From assembly GCA_003520145.1 (NCBI GenBank), contig DOVJ01000240.1, positions 1 to 12,513 on the forward strand: a stretch of 12,513 bases of DNA. Direction: 5' to 3'. Of the stretch, positions 7,402 through 12,513 are shown in pieces. The notes below the pieces were generated by a model, which was not told the DNA's origin, searched no databases, and saw only the letters and a program-made list of their open reading frames with translations. Numbering within the stretch: position 1 is the stretch's first letter; every line of letters starts with the position of its first letter. A program made the translations under genes and the position numbers. The stretch is from Eubacterium sp. GTDB lineage: Bacteria; Bacillota; Clostridia; Lachnospirales; Lachnospiraceae.

Positions 7402-8553
7402 ATGGTACTTGGAATAGATTTTCATAAGAGATATTCAAGACTTGTTCTGTTTGACGAGCGGTCAGCGGAGAACGAAGATGATATCGTGACTTTGGACGCA
7501 CTTTTTTATAGGGATGAGACCGATAAGTCGACTTATCTGGAAGCGTCTAAGGAAGATGATTATCATCTTATCAACAACATATATGATTCAAGAGAAGATC
7601 TTCTTGATTATCTTAAGCTTATAACGGGTAAGGTGTGCGGTGCAAAAAAGCCGGATAAGATAGCGCTTTGTGTCTACGATTTTACTCTTGCTACTCTTGA
7701 TATGATAAGGGATTGCTTAGATGAGATGGGATATGATGACAGGGATATCATAATGATAAACCGTGAAGAAGCGCTTGCTTCTTACATATTCCATCAGAGT
7801 ATAGACATAAGGAATCGTTCTTGCTTTGTGTTTGATTATTCGAAAGAGGGCCTTATGGTCTATGATATCGAACAATCAGGTGAAAGTGGTAAGGAGCTTT
7901 TCAGGATAGAAGAGCATGATTGCACTAAGGATATCCCTTATCTTGGCGATACTTCAGAGGCTACTCTTAAAAAACTTGATGTCCTTTTGTATGATGTTGC
8001 GCTCAAAAGCTTTGATAAGCACAATGTGGCTTGTGTCTTCCTGTTTGGAGAAGGCTTTGGCAGTGACAGAAGGTATGATGAGTTCATGAGCTTTATATGC
8101 AAGAAAAGACGTGTATTTGCGGGTGAGAACCTGTACTGCATGGGCGCTGTTTACTTTGCATGTGACGAGAAGAACGGTATCAGTCAGAAGACTGTAAGCT
8201 GCAAGGATAAGATAGAATATGATCTTGACCTGGATATAGTTGAATGGGGACAGAGTTCACTTCTTCGAGTTGTGAAGAGGGGTACTAACTGGTACAGAGC
8301 ACGTAAGAAACTGACTTTCTTCATCTCTCCTGATACTAAGGCGCTTACTTTGCACAGGGTTAAGGAATATGAAAAGGGTATCGAGAACATAGAGATACCA
8401 GTCAATGAACTTCCAATCATCGATAATATGTTAAGACGTATCAACATAGGCTTTGATTTTTCACCGTCAGGTGCTTGCAATGTATACATACAGGATAAGG
8501 GCTTTGGTGAGTTTGACAGAGCCGGCTCTATGTTTGTAAAGGTTGAGATATGA
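7402..8553 (+). CDS. DUF5716-type protein, degenerate actin/Hsp70-fold ATPase candidate
   Basis: The 383-residue protein starts at ATG 7402, one base after the DUF5717 stop, with GGGG six bases ahead. Its first 260 residues echo the order of motifs in the actin/Hsp70/sugar-kinase (ASKHA) fold: GIDFHKRYSRLVLF (4-17, phosphate-1 position), INREEALASYIFHQ (119-132, connecting helix), CFVFDYSKEGLMVYDI (141-156, phosphate-2 position) and VFLFGEGFG (212-220, adenosine position) followed by LYCMGAVYFA (244-253). The glycines and threonines that contact phosphate in active ATPases are largely missing (for example no GTT after GIDF and no GGGT after FDY), so nucleotide may be bound without hydrolysis or not at all. 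Residues 285-383 look beta-rich, ending FDFSPSGACNVYIQDKGFG, comparable to a substrate-binding beta domain of Hsp70-like proteins. Family name from memory; fold assignment is inference. Confidence 0.82.
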   Translation: MVLGIDFHKRYSRLVLFDERSAENEDDIVTLDALFYRDETDKSTYLEASKEDDYHLINNIYDSREDLLDYLKLITGKVCGAKKPDKIALCVYDFTLATLDMIRDCLDEMGYDDRDIIMINREEALASYIFHQSIDIRNRSCFVFDYSKEGLMVYDIEQSGESGKELFRIEEHDCTKDIPYLGDTSEATLKKLDVLLYDVALKSFDKHNVACVFLFGEGFGSDRRYDEFMSFICKKRRVFAGENLYCMGAVYFACDEKNGISQKTVSCKDKIEYDLDLDIVEWGQSSLLRVVKRGTNWYRARKKLTFFISPDTKALTLHRVKEYEKGIENIEIPVNELPIIDNMLRRINIGFDFSPSGACNVYIQDKGFGEFDRAGSMFVKVEI

Positions 8554-8560
8554 GGTTTGT

Positions 8561-9346
8561 ATGGGAATAATACTAAGTAAGACAAAAGAGAGTAAGACTC
8601 CCTATGTGATAAAAAAGACAGGTGTCAGGATATATTCGGTAGAGGAACTTTGCTATTATATCTACAACAATATCTATCTCATAGATAAGGATTTTTTCAG
8701 CAGAGGACTCATCGATTATCTGAAGAATGAACTTAAGCTGGTATCTATAGCACAGGGGATTGATAACCTTGTATTGAAGAAGGCTGAAGTTCATGAGATT
8801 GTATCCTTCCTCCTTAGGAATGTGGATTATTACGGCGTAGCTAAGATAACCGAAGTTGTTCGTGTATCTGCAGATATGTCTTCTAAGGATGAAACTGGAA
8901 GATATATGGCTATGGCAGGAGATTATCTTAAGAATAATTGTGTCAGAAGAGCCATAGATGATTACAAGAAGGCTATTCTATCAACTGATGATGATAAAGT
9001 GAAGGCAGTTGCGTATTACAATATAGGTGTCGCTCATGCCAAGCTTTTTGATTATAAAAAAGCATTTGCTTATTTTCATGAGAGTTATGAGATCGAAAAG
9101 AGTGAGCGTATGTTAGAGGCGATGTATAAGGCTGCCATCATGCATAAGCTCGGACATAACGAGGATCTTATGGAGATTCCTGCATCAAGTAAGGATATGA
9201 TCATGAATTATATCGAAAAGAGTATGAATGAGGTTTCTATAAGCACGTCTTTGCAGGAAGAACTTAAGGATATAGATTCCGGAAAAGAAGAAAAGATATG
9301 TGATATGATAAGTCAGCTTAAGAAACGTTATCAGGTAATGGTATAA
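8561..9346 (+). CDS. TPR-containing protein with Lachnospiraceae-type N-terminal domain
   Basis: This 261-residue protein starts at ATG 8561, with GAGG (8552-8555) overlapping the TGA of the previous gene; a TTG at 8543 in the same frame is less likely. The N-terminal half (about 15-105) opens with PYVIKKTGVRIYSVEELCYY, a segment I associate with several uncharacterised Lachnospiraceae proteins, and is predicted helical. Two tetratricopeptide-like units follow: RYMAMAGDYLKNNCVRRAID (about 114-133, running to 146) and AYYNIGVAHAKLFDYKKAFA (151-170, running to about 182), with a third weaker unit after them and a charged helical tail. There is no signal peptide or membrane segment, so it is cytoplasmic. 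TPR units bind other proteins, so an adaptor between its operon neighbours is a reasonable guess, but no partner is shown by the sequence. Confidence 0.85.
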   Translation: MGIILSKTKESKTPYVIKKTGVRIYSVEELCYYIYNNIYLIDKDFFSRGLIDYLKNELKLVSIAQGIDNLVLKKAEVHEIVSFLLRNVDYYGVAKITEVVRVSADMSSKDETGRYMAMAGDYLKNNCVRRAIDDYKKAILSTDDDKVKAVAYYNIGVAHAKLFDYKKAFAYFHESYEIEKSERMLEAMYKAAIMHKLGHNEDLMEIPASSKDMIMNYIEKSMNEVSISTSLQEELKDIDSGKEEKICDMISQLKKRYQVMV

Positions 9347-9359
9347 GAGAAGGTAACAT

Positions 9360-10505
9360 ATGGGATTTCTTTTTGGACGAAAAAAGCATAATGCGACGCA
9401 TGAGCCTGAAACTGTTGATGATCTTCTTGCTGATGAAACTAAAGTTGAAGAGCCAAGGCCTGAAAGTCTGTCCGCTGAGGATAAGAGGGAATATGGTAAG
9501 AGTATCGACGAGGCTTTTGAAGAACTGAATACTCAGGGCGAGAGATTAAGGCGTGAATATGCTATGACAAGCGCATATCTGTCAGATATCCAGCTGATCG
9601 ACAACATGCCGGAAGAGTTGCGTGCTAAGGTGACTCACCATGCGAAGAACATACTTTCACTTATGGTTGACAGGAAGATGTTTCAGGCTGGTAAGCCGGG
9701 ACTTTCAGACAGGCGTTATACTATGTTTGAATCGCTTTCTGATACTGCTGTGGATGATATAAAGCAGATGCAGAATGATGAAAAAAGAGTGAGTATGATA
9801 GTTAAGGATATCAAGATACTTGATGGTGAAAAAGCATCGTTAAGACGTGATATCAGGATTCTTCAGAACGAAAGGAAGAACGCAGGCAACTTTATGATCG
9901 TGTTCTTTGGCGTGATGCTTTTCATATTCCTCATGTATATAGTGACTGGTCTTGTGAACAAAGACCCTTCGCATGCCACAGTGATCGATAATCTTTTTTT
10001 ATCGCTCCTGTTGGGATGTCTTATACTTATTGTCATGACATTTTGCATAATACAGCATAAGATAAGAGATATTAAGCTTTCTAAGAGTAAGCTTGATAGA
10101 GCGATATTCTTGCATAATAAGGTTAAGATTAAGTATGTGAATGCTGCAACTTTGCTTGACTACAGGAAGGCTAAGTATGATGTTGACTCGTCATATACGC
10201 TTGGAAAGTATTATGAGGCTTATCTTGAGGAGAAGAAGACTCGTGAGAGATACTTTGCAACTGCGGGAGAACTTAACACATCCATGAACAGAATCATGGA
10301 TATACTGAAAAAACAGGACCTCTACGACCCGAATATATGGCAGGCGCAGATAAGAGCTCTTGCCGATCCGAAAGAGATGGTGGAAGTAAGGCATCGTCTG
10401 AATGAAAGGAGAGGAAAGCTTCGAATAGAGATTGCCGAGAATGAAAAGAGGATAGAAGAACTGAACTTTGAAAAGCAGATATACAGCATAATGAAGGATA
10501 ACTGA
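9360..10505 (+). CDS. Coiled-coil protein with two transmembrane segments, function unknown
   Basis: The 381-residue protein starts at ATG 9360 with AGAGAAGG six bases ahead and 13 bases after the TPR gene. It begins MGFLFGRKK, then an acidic, low-complexity linker (about 10-45). A long charged helical region (about 45-175) is likely coiled coil. Two hydrophobic segments follow at about 177-199 (FMIVFFGVMLFIFLMYIVTG) and 210-232 (DNLFLSLLLGCLILIVMTFC), separated by a short loop. A second long charged region (233-381), rich in Lys, Arg and Glu, is again likely coiled coil. With two membrane passes and no signal peptide, both long arms would lie in the cytoplasm and only the short loop outside. 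I do not recognise the family. As last gene of the run it could anchor the preceding three proteins at the membrane; this is inference from context only. Confidence 0.88.
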   Translation: MGFLFGRKKHNATHEPETVDDLLADETKVEEPRPESLSAEDKREYGKSIDEAFEELNTQGERLRREYAMTSAYLSDIQLIDNMPEELRAKVTHHAKNILSLMVDRKMFQAGKPGLSDRRYTMFESLSDTAVDDIKQMQNDEKRVSMIVKDIKILDGEKASLRRDIRILQNERKNAGNFMIVFFGVMLFIFLMYIVTGLVNKDPSHATVIDNLFLSLLLGCLILIVMTFCIIQHKIRDIKLSKSKLDRAIFLHNKVKIKYVNAATLLDYRKAKYDVDSSYTLGKYYEAYLEEKKTRERYFATAGELNTSMNRIMDILKKQDLYDPNIWQAQIRALADPKEMVEVRHRLNERRGKLRIEIAENEKRIEELNFEKQIYSIMKDN

Positions 10506-10514
10506 TCGCCAGAC

Positions 10515-10542
10515 TTGACATATAACTTCGTTGTGCTATAAT
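10515..10542 (+). promoter_or_regulatory. Consensus sigma-A promoter of valS
   Basis: TTGACA (10515-10520), a 16-base spacer and TATAAT (10537-10542), both perfect consensus hexamers, with TG at 10534-10535 giving an extended -10. Transcription should begin near 10549, about 22 bases before the valS ATG. That leaves no room for a T-box leader. Confidence 0.9.
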
Positions 10543-10570
10543 GAATCATATTGACGTGAAAGGATATAAT

Positions 10571-12513
10571 ATGAAAGAATTGGAAAAACAGTATAATCCT
10601 TCGGATATAGAGAAGCGTTTATACGAAAAATGGCTTGATAAGAAGTATTTTCATGCTGAAGTTAACAGGGACAAGAAGCCCTTCACGATAGTTATGCCGC
10701 CTCCTAATATAACAGGTAAGCTGCATATGGGTCATGCACTTGACAATACTCTTCAGGATATTCTTATAAGATACAAGAGGATGCAGGGTTATGAAGCACT
10801 CTGGGTTCCAGGTACGGACCATGCAAGTATCGCTACTGAGGTTAAGGTTATAGAAAAACTCAAGAGCGAAGGTATAGATAAGCACGATCTTGGTCGTGAA
10901 GGCTTCCTTAAGAAGACTTGGGAGTGGAGAGAAGAATACGGCAGAACTATAGTAAGTCAGCTCAAGAAGATCGGTTCTTCATGTGACTGGGACAGAGAGC
11001 GCTTTACTATGGATGAAGGCTGCTCTGAGGCTGTTGCTGATGTATTCGTAAAGTTATATGAAGATAAGAAGATATACAAGGGAAGCAGGATTGTAAACTG
11101 GTGTCCTGTATGTAAGACTTCGATTTCTGATGCAGAGGTTGTTCATGAGGAGCAGGAAGGTCACTTCTGGCATATACTCTATCCTGTTGATGGATCTGAC
11201 GAGATGGTAGAGATAGCTACCACAAGACCTGAGACACTTCTTGGTGATACTGCTGTTGCGGTCCATCCTGATGATGAGAGATATAAGCATCTTGTCGGAA
11301 AGTATGTTATACTTCCTCTTGTTGGCAGAAAGATTCCTGTAGTTGCGGATTCTTATGTTGATATGGAGTTTGGTACTGGTGTTGTTAAGATAACACCTGC
11401 ACATGACCCTAACGATTTTATGGTAGGTAAGAGACATAACCTTCCTGAGATCAATGTCATGAATGATGACGCTACTATTAATTCTAACGGTGGAAAGTAC
11501 GAAGGTATGGACCGTTATGAAGCACGTAAGGTTATAGTTAAGGAACTTGAGGAACTCGGACTTCTTAAGAGCGTAGAGCCTCATGTACATAACGTAGGTA
11601 CTCATGACAGATGTCATGCGACAGTTGAACCACTCATCAAGATGCAGTGGTTTGTTAAGATGGATGAGCTTATAAAGCCAGCTGTAGAAGGTATCAAGAA
11701 CGGCGATATCAAGCTTATTCCTAAGACTATGGACAGAACCTACTTTAACTGGACTGACAACATCAAGGATTGGTGTATATCCAGACAGCTCTGGTGGGGC
11801 CACAGAATACCAGCTTACTATTGTGATGAGTGTGGTGAGGTAGTTGTATCCAAGACTGCTCCTGATGTGTGTCCTAAGTGTGGATGTAAGCATCTGACAC
11901 AGGATCCTGATACTCTTGATACATGGTTCTCATCAGCTCTATGGCCATTCTCTACGCTTGGCTGGCCAAAGAAGACAGAAGAGCTTGAATACTTCTATCC
12001 TACAGATGTCCTTGTAACAGGTTATGATATCATATTCTTCTGGGTTATCCGTATGATATTCTCAGGATATGAGCATACAGGCAAGAAGCCTTTTGATACG
12101 GTTCTTTTCCATGGACTTGTAAGAGATGAGCTTGGCCGCAAGATGAGTAAGAGTCTCGGTAACGGAGTTGATCCTCTTGATGTCATCGCACAGTACGGTG
12201 CAGATGCACTTAGACTTACTCTTGTAACGGGAAATGCTCCTGGCAACGATATGCGTTATTCAGAGAAGAAGGTTATCGCAAGTCGTAACTTTGCAAACAA
12301 GGTATGGAACGCTTCACGTTTTATCATGATGAATGATAAGGCAATCGATGAAGAGAAGGCTTTGGCTAACCTTACTAACGCCGATAAGTGGATACTTAGT
12401 AAGCTTAACAAGATCATAGATCAGGTAACTGACAACATGGACAAGTTTGAGCTTGGTGTTGCGGTATCTAACATATATGATTTCATATGGGAAGAGTTCT
12501 GTGACTGGTATAT
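10571..12513 (+). CDS. valS: Valyl-tRNA synthetase, 3' end outside the window
   Basis: Class I aminoacyl-tRNA synthetase that charges tRNA-Val with valine in the cytoplasm. The ATG at 10571 follows GAAAGGA by about seven bases, and 647 complete codons are present of the roughly 880 usual for bacterial ValRS. Visible features in order: [14 protein letters not shown] with the HIGH-type signature HMGH (52-55), [25 protein letters not shown], the CP1 editing domain with [17 protein letters not shown] and [15 protein letters not shown], the catalytic [17 protein letters not shown], a zinc-knuckle-like pair CDECG...[23 protein letters not shown], the [13 protein letters not shown] block, and KMSKS (524-528). 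The sequence ends in the anticodon-binding domain ([10 protein letters not shown]). The start of the gene follows the preceding operon by 65 bases without a terminator, so readthrough may add to its own strong promoter. Confidence 0.98.
   Translation, partial: MKELEKQYNPSDIEKRLYEKWLDKKYFHAEVNRDKKPFTIVMPPPNITGKLHMGHALDNTLQDILIRYKRMQGYEALWVPGTDHASIATEVKVIEKLKSEGIDKHDLGREGFLKKTWEWREEYGRTIVSQLKKIGSSCDWDRERFTMDEGCSEAVADVFVKLYEDKKIYKGSRIVNWCPVCKTSISDAEVVHEEQEGHFWHILYPVDGSDEMVEIATTRPETLLGDTAVAVHPDDERYKHLVGKYVILPLVGRKIPVVADSYVDMEFGTGVVKITPAHDPNDFMVGKRHNLPEINVMNDDATINSNGGKYEGMDRYEARKVIVKELEELGLLKSVEPHVHNVGTHDRCHATVEPLIKMQWFVKMDELIKPAVEGIKNGDIKLIPKTMDRTYFNWTDNIKDWCISRQLWWGHRIPAYYCDECGEVVVSKTAPDVCPKCGCKHLTQDPDTLDTWFSSALWPFSTLGWPKKTEELEYFYPTDVLVTGYDIIFFWVIRMIFSGYEHTGKKPFDTVLFHGLVRDELGRKMSKSLGNGVDPLDVIAQYGADALRLTLVTGNAPGNDMRYSEKKVIASRNFANKVWNASRFIMMNDKAIDEEKALANLTNADKWILSKLNKIIDQVTDNMDKFELGVAVSNIYDFIWEEFCDWY

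Noticed and set aside
8543..8560. Upstream TTG start for the TPR gene, overlapping the DUF5716 gene
   Set aside because: ATG 8561 is preceded by GAGG at the proper distance; the TTG has no binding site.
10300..10570. T-box leader for valS
   Set aside because: This stretch is coding up to 10505 and the promoter at 10515-10542 leaves too short a leader.
11054..11893. Minus-strand 279-codon open frame opposite valS
   Set aside because: It lies wholly within the clear valS coding frame, has no recognisable domains and no ribosome binding site; antisense shadow of codon bias.
1..12513. tRNA, rRNA, CRISPR array or insertion sequence
   Set aside because: No cloverleaf, spaced repeats, transposase motifs or terminal repeats were seen on either strand.

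Overview
The window looks like chromosomal DNA of a low-to-moderate GC Firmicute of the family Lachnospiraceae (Butyrivibrio/Pseudobutyrivibrio-like). The reasons are heavy use of ATA (Ile), AGA (Arg) and GAT codons, GAGG-type ribosome binding sites, TTGACA/TATAAT promoters, and the paired DUF5717/DUF5716-type proteins, which I know only from this family. The genus is an inference.

Left flank (1-1372): a mobile or degraded segment. It opens with the 3' part of an HTH plus Panacea (DUF4065/SocA-like) antitoxin-type protein, closed by a hairpin terminator. About 400 bases of gene debris follow: a minus-strand C-terminal remnant of a phage-type family A DNA polymerase carrying an internal deletion and frameshift, abutting a plus-strand remnant of a helicase-associated (HA) domain. 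A bidirectional terminator at about 1321-1378 separates this debris from intact genes.

Middle (1373-2516): a minus-strand gene of the zinc-dependent phospholipase C-like family with an altered set of metal ligands and its own good promoter, divergent from rarA.

Core (2517-10505): a tight plus-strand run of five genes: rarA (AAA+ replication-recombination ATPase), a 1183-residue DUF5717-type protein, a DUF5716-type protein that resembles a degenerate actin/Hsp70-fold ATPase, a TPR protein, and a coiled-coil protein with two membrane segments. Gaps are 1-13 bases, and at two junctions the TGA stop lies inside the GAGG ribosome binding site of the next gene, so the genes are probably translationally coupled. 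The four genes after rarA have no established function. Together they look like parts of one membrane-associated assembly (scaffold, nucleotide-binding-fold subunit, TPR adaptor, membrane anchor). This is the best candidate for an undescribed system here.

Right end (10506-12513): valS (valyl-tRNA synthetase), running off the window, behind a near-perfect consensus promoter whose leader is too short for a T-box.
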